The notes beneath the pieces are model-generated. The model was not told the origin of the DNA. It searched no databases and saw only the letters and a list, made by a program, of their open reading frames with translations. A stretch of DNA of 33,641 bases. Origin: Microvirga lupini (GTDB lineage Bacteria > Pseudomonadota > Alphaproteobacteria > Rhizobiales > Beijerinckiaceae). The DNA lies in assembly GCA_000517005.1 (NCBI GenBank), contig KI912045.1, positions 475,681-509,321 on the forward strand, in the 5' to 3' direction. How positions within the stretch are numbered: the first letter of the stretch is position 1; each line of letters opens with the position of its first letter. The translations under genes and the position numbers were made by a program. Below are positions 7,518 to 18,570 of this stretch, in pieces.

Positions 7518-9221
7518 TCAGTTGGCCTGACGCCGCAGGAAAGCGGGAATCTCCAGCTGGTCGTCCTCCGACTGAGCCCGGGGAGCCGGAGCCATCGGGG
7601 CCTGAGGAGCACGCTGGGCCTGGGGCGGCACGGGCCGGCGGGCGTACTCAGCATGGACCGAGGACATGGGCTGGCGCGGCGCTTCCTGGCGCGGCTCGGC
7701 CGGAGCGTGCTGGGGCTCCTCGCGGCGGCCGAAGCCGATGGTCGCGAGGCGCTGGATCAGCGACGGCTTGTGCTCGTGAGCGGGCTCCTCGCCGCGGCTG
7801 GCGCGGATCTGATTCTGCGCCGGCATCGGCAGCTCGTCGATTCGCGGCATCCGGGCCGGACGCATGGCCCGCTCCGCCTGCGGCGGGATGAAGGCGCCCT
7901 GCTCCACCGGCTCTTCATAGACCGGCTGCTGCGGAGCCGGAGCCTCGTAGGCAACCGCCTGGCGAGGCTGAGCCGGCGTGAGGACCACGTCGTCGCGAAT
8001 CACAGGCTGCGGAGCGGGCTCGACCGGCTGGGCCGCGGCGATGGGAGCCGGAGCCGCAACGGGGGCCGAAGCCAGAGCGGGTGTGCTCTGGGTCAGGATC
8101 GGAGCCGCCTTCACCGGTTCGGCTTGGGCGGCGGAGCGAAAGGTCGGCGCAACCTGGGTGGACGTGGCGCGGGCGCGGGCCTCGGCACGCAGGCGCTCGG
8201 CCACCTCGGAGATCCGCTGCTCGGTGGCCGTCAGGTCGCCGCCGCTCTCCAGCATGGCGTGATCGATGCCGGTTGCCACGACGGAGACGCGGATGATGCC
8301 TTCCAGGCTCTCGTCGAAGGTCGCGCCGAGGATGATGTTGGCATCCTGGTCCACCTCCTCGCGGATGCGGGTCGCGGCTTCGTCGAGCTCGTAGAGGGTG
8401 AGATCGTTGCCGCCGGTGATCGAGATGAGCAGGCCGCGCGCGCCCTTCATCGACACATCGTCGAGGAGAGGATTCGCGATGGCCGCTTCAGCCGCGCGGA
8501 TGGCGCGCTTCTCGCCGGAAGCCTCGCCCGTGCCCATCATGGCCTTGCCCATGCCGCGCATGACGGAGCGCACGTCGGCGAAGTCGAGGTTGATGAGGCC
8601 TTCCTTCACCATCAGGTCGGTGATGCAGGCGACGCCGGAATAGAGCACCTGGTCGGCCATGGCGAAGGCGTCCGCGAAGGTCGTCTTCTCGGTGGCGACG
8701 CGGAACAGGTTCTGGTTCGGAATCACGATGAGCGTGTCGACCGCCTGCTGCAGCTCGTTGATGCCGGCTTCCGCCAGACGCATGCGGCGCACGCCTTCGA
8801 ACTGGAACGGCTTGGTGACGACGCCGACGGTCAGTATACCGAGTTCGCGGGCCGCGCGGGCCACGACGGGAGCCGCGCCTGTACCGGTGCCGCCGCCCAT
8901 GCCGGCGGTGATAAACACCATGTGAGAGCCGGCGAGCTGATCGCGGATCTCGTCGATCACCTCTTCGGCCGCCGCGCGGCCGACTTCCGGCTGCGAACCG
9001 GCGCCGAGGCCTTCCGTGACCTGGATGCCCATCTGGATCACGCGCTGTGCCTTGGAGGAGGCCAGAGCCTGGGCATCAGTGTTCGACACCACGAACTCGA
9101 CGCCCTCGAGACCCGATTCAATCATATTGTTCACGGCATTTCCGCCGGCGCCGCCGACGCCGAAAACCGTGATATGCGGCTTGAGTTCCCGGATGTCCGG
9201 AGCTTGCTGATTGATAGCCAT
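7518..9221 (-). CDS. ftsZ: Cell division protein FtsZ
   Basis: FtsZ is the tubulin-like GTPase that forms the division ring. The 567-residue protein has the conserved GTPase core (about residues 15-325), with [10 protein letters not shown] near 21-30 and the tubulin signature GGGTGTG at 109-115. A disordered linker of over 200 residues, rich in Pro, Ala and Gln, follows, then a C-terminal peptide ending [15 protein letters not shown] that should bind FtsA and other partners. It is far longer than E. coli FtsZ (383 residues), which is usual for alphaproteobacteria. It lies 105 bases after ftsA. TATAAG on the minus strand shortly before the gene could be part of an internal promoter, but no good -35 goes with it. 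A strong terminator follows. Confidence 0.98.
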   Translation of the reverse strand: MAINQQAPDIRELKPHITVFGVGGAGGNAVNNMIESGLEGVEFVVSNTDAQALASSKAQRVIQMGIQVTEGLGAGSQPEVGRAAAEEVIDEIRDQLAGSHMVFITAGMGGGTGTGAAPVVARAARELGILTVGVVTKPFQFEGVRRMRLAEAGINELQQAVDTLIVIPNQNLFRVATEKTTFADAFAMADQVLYSGVACITDLMVKEGLINLDFADVRSVMRGMGKAMMGTGEASGEKRAIRAAEAAIANPLLDDVSMKGARGLLISITGGNDLTLYELDEAATRIREEVDQDANIILGATFDESLEGIIRVSVVATGIDHAMLESGGDLTATEQRISEVAERLRAEARARATSTQVAPTFRSAAQAEPVKAAPILTQSTPALASAPVAAPAPIAAAQPVEPAPQPVIRDDVVLTPAQPRQAVAYEAPAPQQPVYEEPVEQGAFIPPQAERAMRPARMPRIDELPMPAQNQIRASRGEEPAHEHKPSLIQRLATIGFGRREEPQHAPAEPRQEAPRQPMSSVHAEYARRPVPPQAQRAPQAPMAPAPRAQSEDDQLEIPAFLRRQAN

Positions 9222-9326
9222 GACCTGTGCCTCTTCTGGCCTTATACTGATGAGCGTTTGGCGGACGCTGACCCTTGTTGACTTGAACTCTTCACGATGG
9301 CCCGCCGCGCCAACGCGTTACTCGGT

Positions 9327-10649
9327 TTAAAAACTCTCGCGGATCCACCGGCCCACTCGCGAGAAGTAGCCGTCGGTCCCCGTACTCTGAAACAAGCCGC
9401 TGGAACGCGGCTCGAAATACTCGATGTGCGCCACCTGCGGATAAACCAGGAGGCCGACCACCGCCGAAAAGGCGGGGCCCTTTGCCGCTTCAGGCAGACC
9501 TTTGATGCCGAGCGGACGCCCGACACGAACCTGGCCCTGCAAGATTCGGCGTGCCGTTTCCGGCAGCCCGACGAGCTGGCTTGCGCCGCCCGTCAGCACG
9601 ACCCGCCGTCCGGCCTGGGCCGCAAAGCCCGCGCCTTTCAACCGATCGCGCACGAGTTCGAGAACTTCCTCGACCCGCGGCTTGATGATGCGAACGAGGT
9701 GCGACTTCGGCAGATGATTCGGAACGTCCCGTTCGTCCTCATCGACCTGCGGCACCGCGATCATGTCCCGGTCATCCGCGCTCGATGTGATCGCGGAGCC
9801 GTAGAGAGTCTTGAGCCGCTCGGCGGCGGACACGCGCGTCGTGAGACCGCGCGCGATGTCCATGGTCACATGATGACCGCCGACCGCGATGGCATCGGTA
9901 TGCACCAGATGCCCGTTGGAGAAGATGCCGACGCTCGTGGTGCCACCACCCATATCGACCACGGCGCAGCCCATATCGGCCTCGTCGTCGATGAGAGCGG
10001 AGAGACCGGCCGCATAGGGCGTTGCGATCACGGCCTCGACGCCGAGATGGCAACGCTCGACCGCAAGCATCAGGTTGCGTGCGGCAGCCGCTTCGGACGT
10101 GACCACATGCAGGTCCGCACCGAGGCGCTCGCCGATCATGCCGGCGGGATCGACGATGTGATGCTGTTGATCGAGCGAGAAGCCGGTCGGCAGAGCGTGA
10201 AGAACGGTCCGACCGCGACGCAGATCGTAGCTCGACGCGGCGTCGAGCACGCGATGAACGTCACCGGAGCTGACCGCGCCGCGCACGGGGATATGCGCTT
10301 CGAAATGCTCCGAGGCGAGACGGCCGCCGGTGAGGTTGACGATCACCGACTGGATCTCGACCTTCGCCATGCGCTCGGCGGCATGGACCGCCTGACGGAT
10401 CGCGGATTCAGCCGCTTCGAGATCGACGACCACGCCGCCCTTGAGCCCCATGGAGCGCTGATGCCCGATGCCGAGAATGCGCGCCACATGGGTGCGGCTG
10501 CGCAACGATTCGACCTCGTCGGCCGGCTTCAGTTCCGCCACGACGCAGACGACCTTGCTCGTGCCCACATCCAGGACCGAGAGGATGGCGCTCTTGCGCG
10601 CGGAAAGCGGCTTCAAGCGTGGCGTCAAACCGTGACCCGAGAGACTCAT
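9327..10649 (-). CDS. ftsA: Cell division protein FtsA
   Basis: FtsA is an actin-like ATPase that anchors FtsZ filaments to the inner membrane and recruits later division proteins. The 440-residue protein shows the phosphate-1 segment VLDVGTSKVVCVV (about 25-37), the phosphate-2 segment AVVDMGGGTTSVGIF near residue 229, and the late adenosine segment VVLTGGASQLVGL. The last 13 residues, YFSRVGRWIRESF, form the expected C-terminal amphipathic membrane helix. The ATG at 10649 overlaps the ftsQ stop codon by four bases (ATGA), so the two genes are translationally coupled. Length and domain order are normal. Confidence 0.97.
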   Translation of the reverse strand: MSLSGHGLTPRLKPLSARKSAILSVLDVGTSKVVCVVAELKPADEVESLRSRTHVARILGIGHQRSMGLKGGVVVDLEAAESAIRQAVHAAERMAKVEIQSVIVNLTGGRLASEHFEAHIPVRGAVSSGDVHRVLDAASSYDLRRGRTVLHALPTGFSLDQQHHIVDPAGMIGERLGADLHVVTSEAAAARNLMLAVERCHLGVEAVIATPYAAGLSALIDDEADMGCAVVDMGGGTTSVGIFSNGHLVHTDAIAVGGHHVTMDIARGLTTRVSAAERLKTLYGSAITSSADDRDMIAVPQVDEDERDVPNHLPKSHLVRIIKPRVEEVLELVRDRLKGAGFAAQAGRRVVLTGGASQLVGLPETARRILQGQVRVGRPLGIKGLPEAAKGPAFSAVVGLLVYPQVAHIEYFEPRSSGLFQSTGTDGYFSRVGRWIRESF

Positions 10650-11605
10650 GTATCGATCCCCCTGCCGCGCATTGGTTTTTTCTTGAGCGCCTCGGCGCGG
10701 GCCAGGGCTGCCTTTTCCGTCAAGCGGACGACGACGCGATCCGCCATGCGCAGATCGATCGCCAGAACGTCCTTTTCCAGAATCTTCTGCTCGTTTTCGA
10801 GCTTCACGAGACGGGCCAAGGCATCGGCGGCCTTAAGCTCCGGCAGGCGCACGTCCATGCCGTTGTCCATCTTGAGCGTCCAGCGCCGCCCGGCCACGAG
10901 AGTGCCCGCACGAATGCGATTCTTGAGCGGGCCTGCGGCTTCGAGCAGCGCGAGATATTCCTTGCTGCGGGTATTGGCGCCCTCGCCCACCACGAAAGGC
11001 AGATCGAGGTAGCGTTCGTCCTGCATCAGGTCGATCACCGTGCCATCCACGGCGATGACGAAGAGTTCGCCGTTGTTCTGCCAGATCCCGTGCGCCTCGC
11101 GCTCGGTGAGCGTGATGACGAGCTCGTTCGGATAGAGCTTGCGCACGGTGGCCGACTTGACCATCGGAACGCGCTCCAGGCGCTCGCGCAGATCGTTCAC
11201 GTCGAGGAAAGCCAGCGACTGCTTGGAATTAATGCCCGCCGCGGCCAGAACCTCGTTCTCGGTCATCTGCGAGATGCCGGAGATCGTCACCTGATCGAGG
11301 CCGAGGCCGACGGCGCGAGCCAGGGCATGGTGCGGCTCGCCGTACTCACGGATGAAGCCGTCGATATGACCGCCCTGCCAGAGACCCAGCCCGACCACGG
11401 CGCCGAAGAAGCCGAGCGCCAGCCCGGATCCGAGAAAGCGCGGAAGACGCTGCTCGAGCGGAACGCCGGCGGAGCGCCGACGCACGCTGCGCGAGGAGCC
11501 GAAGAATTTCTTGATTCGCGAGGGTTTCTTGAAGTGGGGGGCCCCTGCCCCCCGACCTGCGGAGGCAGGGCGTGCAACGGCGAATCCGGCCGGATAGGCC
11601 GTCAT
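10646..11605 (-). CDS. ftsQ: Cell division protein FtsQ
   Basis: FtsQ is a bitopic inner membrane protein that links early and late divisome proteins through FtsL and FtsB. With the start at 11605 it has 319 residues: a basic, Pro/Gly-rich cytoplasmic tail, one membrane segment at about 57-77 (FLGSGLALGFFGAVVGLGLW), a POTRA domain at about 95-165 with LDQVTISGISQMTENEVL, and a beta domain. I chose ATG 11605 because it overlaps the ddl stop as ATGA, the coupling used throughout this cluster. An upstream in-frame ATG at 11635 would add 10 residues and overlap ddl by 34 bases. Confidence 0.93.
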   Translation of the reverse strand: MTAYPAGFAVARPASAGRGAGAPHFKKPSRIKKFFGSSRSVRRRSAGVPLEQRLPRFLGSGLALGFFGAVVGLGLWQGGHIDGFIREYGEPHHALARAVGLGLDQVTISGISQMTENEVLAAAGINSKQSLAFLDVNDLRERLERVPMVKSATVRKLYPNELVITLTEREAHGIWQNNGELFVIAVDGTVIDLMQDERYLDLPFVVGEGANTRSKEYLALLEAAGPLKNRIRAGTLVAGRRWTLKMDNGMDVRLPELKAADALARLVKLENEQKILEKDVLAIDLRMADRVVVRLTEKAALARAEALKKKPMRGRGIDT

Positions 11606-12525
11606 CGGTTGCAGGTAGCGTCCTCCACCATCCATTGCACAAGCTCGCCAAACGAATAGCCCGCGTGGGCTGCCAGTTCTGGCACCAAGCTCGTCTCGGT
11701 CATGCCGGGTTGCGTGTTGACCTCGAGAACGACGAGTTCCCCGGTCCCCCCGGGAGTGTCGTCGTATCGCAAGTCGGCGCGGCTGATTCCCCGACAGCCG
11801 AGCGCTTGATGCGCCGTTAACGCCAACTCTTGGACCTTTTGGTAAATATTCGGTTTAATTTCTGCCGGGAGGACGTGAATGGAGCCCCCCTTCACATATT
11901 TCGCATCGTAATCGTAGAAGAGCCCCGTGGCGGGCTGGATGTCGATGACCCCAAGGGCCCTGTCGCCCATCACCGCGCAGGTGAGTTCCCGGCCCGCAAC
12001 ATATGATTCCACAAGGACTTGCTCGCCGAAGGCCCAGTCCTCCCGCGTCAGTTCCTGGGGCGGGTGGGAGCGGTCCTCGCGGACGATGATAACGCCGACC
12101 GACGAGCCCTCGTTGACCGGTTTGATGACATAGGGCGCCGGCAGAACGTGGCTTTTCGCCGCCTCTAAACGGTTAACGACCTTCCCTTTGGGCACCGGGA
12201 CACCGGCCGCCGCCATGACCATTTTGGCCTTATCCTTCTGCATGGCGAGTGCCGAGGCGAGGATGCCGGAATGGGTATAGGGAATCCTTAAGACTTCGAG
12301 CAGACCCTGGATCGTTCCGTCCTCGCCCACCCGGCCGTGCAGCGCGTTGAACACCACATCCGGGGCAACGGCCTGAAGCACGGTGGCGATGTCGGGCTGC
12401 ACATCGATGGGGGTGACCTTGTAGCCCTGATCCTCCAGGGCCTTGCAGCAGGCCTTGCCCGAAGCTAGGCTCACCTCGCGCTCCGCCGACCAGCCGCCAT
12501 AGAGAACGGCAACGTGCTTCGCCAT
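11602..12525 (-). CDS. ddl: D-alanine--D-alanine ligase
   Basis: Ddl joins two D-alanines with ATP to make the dipeptide that MurF adds to the wall precursor. The 307-residue ATP-grasp protein shows the N-terminal VAVLYGGWSAEREVSL, the HGRVGEDGTIQGLLE loop (about residues 63-77), the KPVNEGSSVGV ATP-binding loop, and the EVNTQPGMTETSL metal-binding segment near the C-terminus. Length is typical of the DdlB type. It lies 54 bases after murB, the largest gap within the mraZ-ftsA part of the cluster, and overlaps ftsQ by four bases. An AT-rich patch inside the gene (about 11813-11870) could carry an internal promoter for ftsQ-ftsA-ftsZ. Confidence 0.96.
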   Translation of the reverse strand: MAKHVAVLYGGWSAEREVSLASGKACCKALEDQGYKVTPIDVQPDIATVLQAVAPDVVFNALHGRVGEDGTIQGLLEVLRIPYTHSGILASALAMQKDKAKMVMAAAGVPVPKGKVVNRLEAAKSHVLPAPYVIKPVNEGSSVGVIIVREDRSHPPQELTREDWAFGEQVLVESYVAGRELTCAVMGDRALGVIDIQPATGLFYDYDAKYVKGGSIHVLPAEIKPNIYQKVQELALTAHQALGCRGISRADLRYDDTPGGTGELVVLEVNTQPGMTETSLVPELAAHAGYSFGELVQWMVEDATCNR

Positions 12526-12579
12526 GAGTCTCTCCCCGTCATGCGCCCCGGCGACACCGGGATGGATAAGTGATTCGAA

Positions 12580-13500
12580 TCAGGCCTTGGCTATCCCGAC
12601 CCGCTTGATTTCCCATTCGAGCTCCACGCCGGACATCTCGCGGACGCGGCGGCGCACCTTTTCGCCCAGGCCTTCGATATCGGCCGCGGAGGCGGAGCCG
12701 TGGTTGATCAGGAAGTTGCAATGCATCTCGGAGACCTGAGCATCGCCGATGCGAAGCCCCCGGCAGCCCGCGGCATCGACCAGTTCCCAGGCCTTCCTGC
12801 CGGGCGGGTTCTTGAAGGTGGAGCCGCCCGTCCGGGTATTGACCGGCTGCGTCGAGGACCGCGCCTCGGTGATCGCATTCATCTCCGCCAGGATCTCGTC
12901 CGGATTGCCGGGACGGCCCTCGAACAGGGCCTCCGTGAAGATTACATCGTCCGGCACGCTCGAATGGCGATAGGTGAAGCCCATCTGCGCATTGGTGAAG
13001 GTCACCGCCTCGCCGTTGCGCGTGACGCCCTTGGCTTCGACGAGAACGTCCTTCGTCTCGCCGCCATAGGCGCCGCCATTCATGCGCAATGCCCCGCCGA
13101 TGGCACCAGGAATGCCGCGCAGGAAGGACAGGCCGGCGATGCCCGCCTCCGCGGCCGCGCGCGCCACCTTCACATCGGGAGCGCCGGCGCCGGCGCGGAC
13201 GCGCAATCCAGGCTCCACCGACACCTCGGCAAAGCCTTTCCCTAACCGGATCACGACGCCTTCCCATCCACCGTCGCGGATGAGCAGGTTGGACCCGAGG
13301 CCCACGACGAGCACCGGCACATCGCGGTCGAGCCGATGCAGGAAATACGCGAGATCGTTCGCATCCACCGGCGTGAACAGCACCTGCGCCGGGCCGCCCG
13401 TGCGGAACCAGGACAACGGCGCCGTCGGCGCATTGGCCTCCAACTTGCCGCGCAGTTCGGGCATGCCGGCTTTCAGGGCGGGAACGATATCGGCAAACAT
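12580..13500 (-). CDS. murB: UDP-N-acetylenolpyruvoylglucosamine reductase MurB
   Basis: MurB is the FAD enzyme that reduces UDP-GlcNAc-enolpyruvate to UDP-MurNAc with NADPH. With the start at 13500 it has 306 residues. The FAD-binding domain shows [18 protein letters not shown] and [14 protein letters not shown]. The catalytic region has [21 protein letters not shown], and the GGSTFKNP segment carries the catalytic serine. I chose the ATG at 13500-13498 because it shares one base with the murC stop (TGATG); a longer reading to 13554 would run into murC and adds residues unlike the family. It is followed by ddl. Confidence 0.95.
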   Translation of the reverse strand: MFADIVPALKAGMPELRGKLEANAPTAPLSWFRTGGPAQVLFTPVDANDLAYFLHRLDRDVPVLVVGLGSNLLIRDGGWEGVVIRLGKGFAEVSVEPGLRVRAGAGAPDVKVARAAAEAGIAGLSFLRGIPGAIGGALRMNGGAYGGETKDVLVEAKGVTRNGEAVTFTNAQMGFTYRHSSVPDDVIFTEALFEGRPGNPDEILAEMNAITEARSSTQPVNTRTGGSTFKNPPGRKAWELVDAAGCRGLRIGDAQVSEMHCNFLINHGSASAADIEGLGEKVRRRVREMSGVELEWEIKRVGIAKA

Positions 13501-14915
13501 CACGCCGCCTTCTCGCCCAGCGCCTCGAGCTCGCCCGGCAGCGCATAGGCCCATTGGGTGATGTTGCCGGCCCCAAGGCAGATCACGTAATCACCCGGCT
13601 TCGCGATGCCCTTCACGAGGCCCGCGAGTTCCTCCAACTTTTCGAGCGCCATCACGTTGCGGTGTCCCCGCGCCTTGAGGCCCGACACGAGGCTGTCGCG
13701 GTCCGCACCCGGGATCGGCTGCTCGCCCGCTGCATAGACCGGCGCGACGATGACCGCATCCGCATCGTTGAAGCAGGTGCAGAACTGATCGAACAGGGAC
13801 GACAGACGCGAATAGCGGTGCGGCTGCACCACGGCGATGACCTGGCCGTCCGTCGATGCGCGCGCGGCTTTCAGCACCGCCGCGATCTCAATGGGATGGT
13901 GGCCGTAATCGTCGAACACCGTCACGCCGTTCCAGTCACCTGTGCGGGTGAAACGGCGCTTCACGCCGCCGAAGCCGCCGAGCGCCTTGCGGATCGCATC
14001 CGGCGTGACGCCGAGTTCGTGCGCGACCGCGATGGCCGCCGTGGCATTGAGCGCGTTGTGCGCTCCGGGCATCGGCAACACGAGATCTTCGAGTTCGAGC
14101 CGGAAGCCGGGACGACGGTCGCGAATCATGACGCGGAAGCGGTTTTGCCCGCCGCGGGAATCCACGTCCATCAGGCGCACATCAGCCTGCGGGTTCTCGC
14201 CATAGGTGATGATGCGGCGGTCTTCAATGCGGCCGACGAGGTCCTGCACGGTCGGGTGGTCGATGCACATCACCGCGAAGCCGTAGAACGGGATCGAGTT
14301 GATGAAGGAGTGGAAGGCATCCTTGATCGCATCGTAAGTGCCGAAATGGTCGAGATGTTCGGCATCGATATTGGTGACGATGGCAACATCCGCCGGGAGC
14401 TTCAGGAAGGTGCCGTCGGACTCGTCCGCCTCCACCACCATCCACTGGCCGTCGCCCATGCGGGCATTGGTGCCATAGGCATTGATGATGCCGCCGTTGA
14501 TGACCGTCGGATCGAGCCCGCCCGCATCGAGCAGCGTGGCGACGAGCGATGTGGTGGTGGTCTTGCCGTGAGTGCCGGCCACCGCGACGCAGGACTTGAA
14601 GCGCATGAGCTCGGCCAGCATCTCGGCGCGGCGAACGACGGGCAGGCGCTTCTCGCGGGCGACGATCAGCTCCGGGTTGTCGCGCTTGATGGCGGTGGAG
14701 ACCACGACGATCTCCGCATCATCCACGTTCTCGGCCTTGTGGCCGATGACGGTCTTGATGCCCTTATCAGACAGGCGCTTGACGTTGTAGTTGTCGGCCG
14801 CGTCCGAGCCCTGCACCGTGTAGCCAAGGTTGTGCATGACCTCGGCGATGCCCGACATCCCGATGCCGCCGATGCCGATGAAGTGAATGGGACCAAGCTT
14901 CGGCGGCAGTTTCAT
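13500..14915 (-). CDS. murC: UDP-N-acetylmuramate--L-alanine ligase MurC
   Basis: MurC adds L-alanine to UDP-MurNAc, the first amino acid of the wall peptide, using ATP. The 471-residue protein has the N-terminal Rossmann-like motif [17 protein letters not shown] (10-26), the Mur ligase P-loop GTHGKTT at 114-120, the [11 protein letters not shown] segment, and the C-terminal domain with [11 protein letters not shown]. The start overlaps the murG stop as ATGA. The order murG-murC-murB is the usual one in this class. Confidence 0.97.
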   Translation of the reverse strand: MKLPPKLGPIHFIGIGGIGMSGIAEVMHNLGYTVQGSDAADNYNVKRLSDKGIKTVIGHKAENVDDAEIVVVSTAIKRDNPELIVAREKRLPVVRRAEMLAELMRFKSCVAVAGTHGKTTTTSLVATLLDAGGLDPTVINGGIINAYGTNARMGDGQWMVVEADESDGTFLKLPADVAIVTNIDAEHLDHFGTYDAIKDAFHSFINSIPFYGFAVMCIDHPTVQDLVGRIEDRRIITYGENPQADVRLMDVDSRGGQNRFRVMIRDRRPGFRLELEDLVLPMPGAHNALNATAAIAVAHELGVTPDAIRKALGGFGGVKRRFTRTGDWNGVTVFDDYGHHPIEIAAVLKAARASTDGQVIAVVQPHRYSRLSSLFDQFCTCFNDADAVIVAPVYAAGEQPIPGADRDSLVSGLKARGHRNVMALEKLEELAGLVKGIAKPGDYVICLGAGNITQWAYALPGELEALGEKAA

Positions 14916-16030
14916 AGGTTTTTTCCGTTATTGTTCGAAGGAATGAGGGTGAGAACGACTTGCGCCAGGCGCTCCGCCGCATCCGTGATGCTGGCGCTAT
15001 GTGCAGCGGCGGCGGCTCTGGTCAAGCGGTCAGGCTCTTGAAAAAAGAGCCGGATTTCGTTTGCCAGCCGCTCAGGGGTGAAGTCCGATTGCGGACAAAC
15101 GATGGCAGCGCCCAGATCTCCGAGGGTTTTGGCATTGGCAGCCTGATCCTGATCGAGGGAGCCCGGCAGGGGCACGAGGATCGAGGGGCGTCCGATGACG
15201 GCGAGTTCCGCCACCGTCGAGGCTCCGGAGCGGGAGACCACGAGATGGGTCTGGGCTAGCCGGTGCGGGAGATCCTTGAAGAAGGGCTCGGCCTCGAATT
15301 CCACATCGAGTTTCCGGTAATGGTCGCGGACCCGCTCCAGGTCCTCGCCCCTTGCCTGCTGGGTGATGACGAGGCGTGCACGAAGGTCCGGCGGCAGGAG
15401 TTCGATGGCCGGGGGCACGACATCGCTCATCACCCGTGCGCCCTGGCTGCCGCCCACCACGAGGAGACGGAGCTTGCCCTGGGGTTCCAGGCTCGCATAG
15501 GGCTGCTTGGCAGCGTCCAGCACTGCGGGGCGGATCGGATTGCCCGTGTGGACGATCTTGCCCGGCACATTCGACGGAACGCCCTTGATGTTGGCGAACC
15601 CCGTCGCGATCACGGTGGCGCGGCGGGCGAGCAGGCGGTTGGCGCGACCCATCACCCCGTTCGCCTCGTGGATCACTGTCGGCACCTTGAGGAAGGATGC
15701 GGCCAGCACCGGCGGCACGGTCGGATAGCCGCCGAAGCCCACGACGACGGCGGGCCTCATCCGGCGGATGAGGGAAGCAGCCTTCAGGGTCCCCTGCCCC
15801 AGCAGCAGCGCTGCCTTCGCCATCTGCGGCAGAGAGCGGCCGGAGGGTGTGGCGGAGGGGATTTCGACGATCTCGTCGGCCGGAAACGAGCCCGCATAGG
15901 CATTGGCGCGCTTGTCGGTGGCGAGCGCCACCTTCGTACCGGAAGCCTTCAAAGCGTTCGCCAGCGCTTCGGCCGGAAAAAGATGACCGCCGGTACCGCC
16001 GGCGGTCAGGAGAATGAGAGGAGCGGTCAT
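14912..16030 (-). CDS. murG: UDP-N-acetylglucosamine--lipid I GlcNAc transferase MurG
   Basis: MurG is a peripheral inner membrane GT-B glycosyltransferase that adds GlcNAc to lipid I to make lipid II. The 372-residue protein has the N-terminal donor/acceptor loop [18 protein letters not shown] (8-25), the [13 protein letters not shown] stretch, and the C-terminal UDP-GlcNAc site with [20 protein letters not shown] and [14 protein letters not shown]. It overlaps ftsW upstream and murC downstream by four bases each, so all three are probably translationally coupled. Confidence 0.97.
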   Translation of the reverse strand: MTAPLILLTAGGTGGHLFPAEALANALKASGTKVALATDKRANAYAGSFPADEIVEIPSATPSGRSLPQMAKAALLLGQGTLKAASLIRRMRPAVVVGFGGYPTVPPVLAASFLKVPTVIHEANGVMGRANRLLARRATVIATGFANIKGVPSNVPGKIVHTGNPIRPAVLDAAKQPYASLEPQGKLRLLVVGGSQGARVMSDVVPPAIELLPPDLRARLVITQQARGEDLERVRDHYRKLDVEFEAEPFFKDLPHRLAQTHLVVSRSGASTVAELAVIGRPSILVPLPGSLDQDQAANAKTLGDLGAAIVCPQSDFTPERLANEIRLFFQEPDRLTRAAAAAHSASITDAAERLAQVVLTLIPSNNNGKNL

Positions 16031-17172
16031 CCGCGCGGCCAGTCCTGATTGAAGTTGTTCATCATCTCGGCCCGTGGGCGCCGCCGCGTGAGCGCGATGA
16101 GGAAGCCCATGCCGAGCGCGAGCGACAGCAGCGACGAGCCGCCATAGGAGATGAAGGGCAGCGTCATGCCCTTGGCGGGCATGAGGTGAACGTTCACCAT
16201 CATGTTGATGCAGGCCTGCAGGCCGAACATGAAGATGAGGCCGGTGGCTGCGAGGCGGCAGAAGGTGTCCTCGCTGCGACGGGCGAGCGTCAGGCCGCGC
16301 AGTACGATGAAGGCGAAGACCACCAGCAGCGCGATGCAGACGATGATGCCGAATTCTTCCGCCGTGACGGCAAAGATGAAGTCGGTGTGCGCGTCGGGCA
16401 GGATGCGCTTGACGGTGCCCTCGCCCGGACCGCGCCCGAGCCAGCCGCCGCGAGAGAAGGATTCCATGGCCGTGTCGACCTGGAAGGTGTCGCCGGAATC
16501 CTTGTCGAGGAAGCGCTCGATTCGGGCGCGCACGTGCGGCAGGAATTCATAGGCCACCACGATGCCCACGAGGCCCGCGCCACCGAGGCCCATTACCCAG
16601 AACCAGTGCAGGCCGGCGACGAAGAACAGGCCGCACCACACGATGGTGACGAGCATGGTCTGGCCGAAATCGGGCTGGAGGATGAGCGGAACGATGGTGG
16701 CGGGCAGGAGGAGAAAGGCCAGCAGCGTGCCCGGCACGTCCTTGCGCCGCGCGCCTTCCGAGAAGGCCCAGGCGGAGAGCACCACGAAGGCGGGCTTCAC
16801 GAATTCCGAGGGCTGCAGGCCGAGCGGGCCAATCATGATCCAGCGATGGGCACCCTTGATCTCGGGACCGTATTGGAATGCCAGCAGGACCAGCGCCATG
16901 CCGACCGCATAGACCAGCAGCGCCAAACGCCGGATGTGGCGCAGGGACAGGAACGAGACCGGAATCATGATGAAGAGGGCCGGGATGAGGAACATCACCT
17001 GCCTGTTCACGAAGTGGAACGTCGAGAGCCCGAGACGCTCCGCGACGGGTGGGCCGCCCGCCATGAGGAAGACGAGGCCAGCCAGCATGAGGATGGCGAG
17101 ACCGGCGAGGAGCAGGCGGTCGACAGTCCACCACCAATCGCCGAAGGCCGAGCGTTCCGCGCGTGATACCAT
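16027..17172 (-). CDS. ftsW: SEDS peptidoglycan polymerase FtsW
   Basis: FtsW is the septal glycan polymerase that works with FtsI to polymerise lipid II. With the start at 17172 it has 381 residues and about ten hydrophobic membrane segments. SEDS landmarks are present: KGAHRWIMIGPLGLQPSEFVK, GRGPGEGTVKRILPDAHTDF in the large periplasmic loop, and GMTLPFISYGGSSLLSLALG near the C-terminus. I chose ATG 17172, two bases after the murD stop; a longer in-frame reading up to 17361 would lie over murD and has no family similarity. Its own stop overlaps murG. Confidence 0.95.
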   Translation of the reverse strand: MVSRAERSAFGDWWWTVDRLLLAGLAILMLAGLVFLMAGGPPVAERLGLSTFHFVNRQVMFLIPALFIMIPVSFLSLRHIRRLALLVYAVGMALVLLAFQYGPEIKGAHRWIMIGPLGLQPSEFVKPAFVVLSAWAFSEGARRKDVPGTLLAFLLLPATIVPLILQPDFGQTMLVTIVWCGLFFVAGLHWFWVMGLGGAGLVGIVVAYEFLPHVRARIERFLDKDSGDTFQVDTAMESFSRGGWLGRGPGEGTVKRILPDAHTDFIFAVTAEEFGIIVCIALLVVFAFIVLRGLTLARRSEDTFCRLAATGLIFMFGLQACINMMVNVHLMPAKGMTLPFISYGGSSLLSLALGMGFLIALTRRRPRAEMMNNFNQDWPRG

Positions 17173-17174
17173 CT

Positions 17175-18566
17175 TCAAGCCCCCTTGGCTTCGATGCCGG
17201 GTAATGCCCGGACCAGATCGCGGAAATGGTTTCCGCGCACTTCGTAATTCGGAAACTGATCGTAGGACGCGCAGGCCGGCGAGAGCAGCACGACGGCGGG
17301 GCGGCCCAGAGCCTGCGCATCCGCTGCCGCCTGCGCCACGGCCTTGTCGAGCGTACCGCACTGGACATGCGGAACGTCAGGCCCAAGCGTCCTGGCAAAT
17401 TCGTCCGCGGCCGCACCGATGAGATAGGCTTTGCGGATCTTCGGGAAATAGGATCTCAGCGGCTCGATACCGCCTTCCTTCGCCTTGCCGCCGAGAATCC
17501 AGAGAATGCCGTCAAAGGACTTGAGCGCCTTCTCGGTGGAATCCGCGTTGGTAGCCTTCGAATCGTTGATGAAGAGAACATCGCCGACGCGACCGACCTC
17601 CTCCATGCGATGCGGAAGGCCAGGGAAGGTGTGGAGGCCGGAGCGGATCTGCTCGGGCGATACGCTCAAGGCCAGGGCGACCGCGACGGCCGCAGCGGCG
17701 TTCTGCGCATTGTGGGTGCCGCGCAGCGAGCCGATGCCCGACAGGTTGGCGACAGGAGCGGCATCGGATGCCGTCACTCCGACAAGCGTCTCGCCGTCCG
17801 CATAGACGCCTTTCACGCCCAGGGGCTCGACAGAAATACGGGCGACGTTCACGCCCCTTGTCTCGCAGGCATCGGCAATCGCACGGCTCATCGGATCATC
17901 GACACCGACGACGGCAAGCCCCGCCTTCGCTACCAGCCGCTCCTTGATCGCCGCATAGAGTTCCATCGTCCCATGCCGGTCGATATGATCCGGCGAGAGA
18001 TTGAGATGGACGCCGATGGTGGGTGCGAGCGAGGGTGCGAGATCGATCTGGAACGAGGAGCACTCGATCACGTGGACGCGGTTGTCGGCGGGCAGATCGA
18101 GCGACAGGATCGCCGTGCCGATATTGCCGCCCATCTGCACGTCGCGACCGGCCTCGCGCAGGATATGCGCGATCAGGGCCGTCGTGGTGGATTTTCCGTT
18201 GGTACCGGTGATGGCCACGAAGGGCGCATTCGGCGCGATCTTCGCCCGCTCGCGGCAGAACAGCTCGATATCGCCGATGATCTCGACACCAGCCTCCTCG
18301 GCCAGCTTCGCCGACCAATGCGGCTCGGGATGGGTCAGCGGCACGCCCGGCGAGAGGATGAGAGACGAGAACTTTGACCAATCGGCATTGCGCAGATCGG
18401 CGGTTTCGATGCCCTTCGCGTTGGCCTCCGCCATCTTCGCCGGATTGTCGTCGCAGGCGATCACCTGTGCCCCACCCGCCTTCAGGGCAAGCGCCGTCGC
18501 CAGCCCCGAACCGCCGAGGCCGAAGAGAGCAACCGTTTTTCCTGCGAAGGTGGTGACGGGGATCAT
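17175..18566 (-). CDS. murD: UDP-N-acetylmuramoylalanine--D-glutamate ligase MurD
   Basis: MurD adds D-glutamate to UDP-MurNAc-L-Ala. The 463-residue protein has an N-terminal domain with [17 protein letters not shown] (12-28), the P-loop GTNGKST at 121-127, the [18 protein letters not shown] segment, and the C-terminal [17 protein letters not shown] motif, including the conserved lysine and asparagine that contact ATP and substrate. It lies 4 bases after mraY and 2 bases before ftsW. Length is normal. Confidence 0.97.
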   Translation of the reverse strand: MIPVTTFAGKTVALFGLGGSGLATALALKAGGAQVIACDDNPAKMAEANAKGIETADLRNADWSKFSSLILSPGVPLTHPEPHWSAKLAEEAGVEIIGDIELFCRERAKIAPNAPFVAITGTNGKSTTTALIAHILREAGRDVQMGGNIGTAILSLDLPADNRVHVIECSSFQIDLAPSLAPTIGVHLNLSPDHIDRHGTMELYAAIKERLVAKAGLAVVGVDDPMSRAIADACETRGVNVARISVEPLGVKGVYADGETLVGVTASDAAPVANLSGIGSLRGTHNAQNAAAAVAVALALSVSPEQIRSGLHTFPGLPHRMEEVGRVGDVLFINDSKATNADSTEKALKSFDGILWILGGKAKEGGIEPLRSYFPKIRKAYLIGAAADEFARTLGPDVPHVQCGTLDKAVAQAAADAQALGRPAVVLLSPACASYDQFPNYEVRGNHFRDLVRALPGIEAKGA

Positions 18567-18570
18567 GCGT

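Noticed and set aside
7653-9281. Open frame of over 500 codons opposite ftsZ
   Set aside because: Antisense shadow of ftsZ; composition dominated by Arg, Gly, Leu and His, with no family similarity.
17173-17361. N-terminal extension of FtsW over murD
   Set aside because: The extra residues are Arg/Gly-rich and overlap the murD C-terminus; ATG 17172 fits the FtsW N-terminus and operon spacing.
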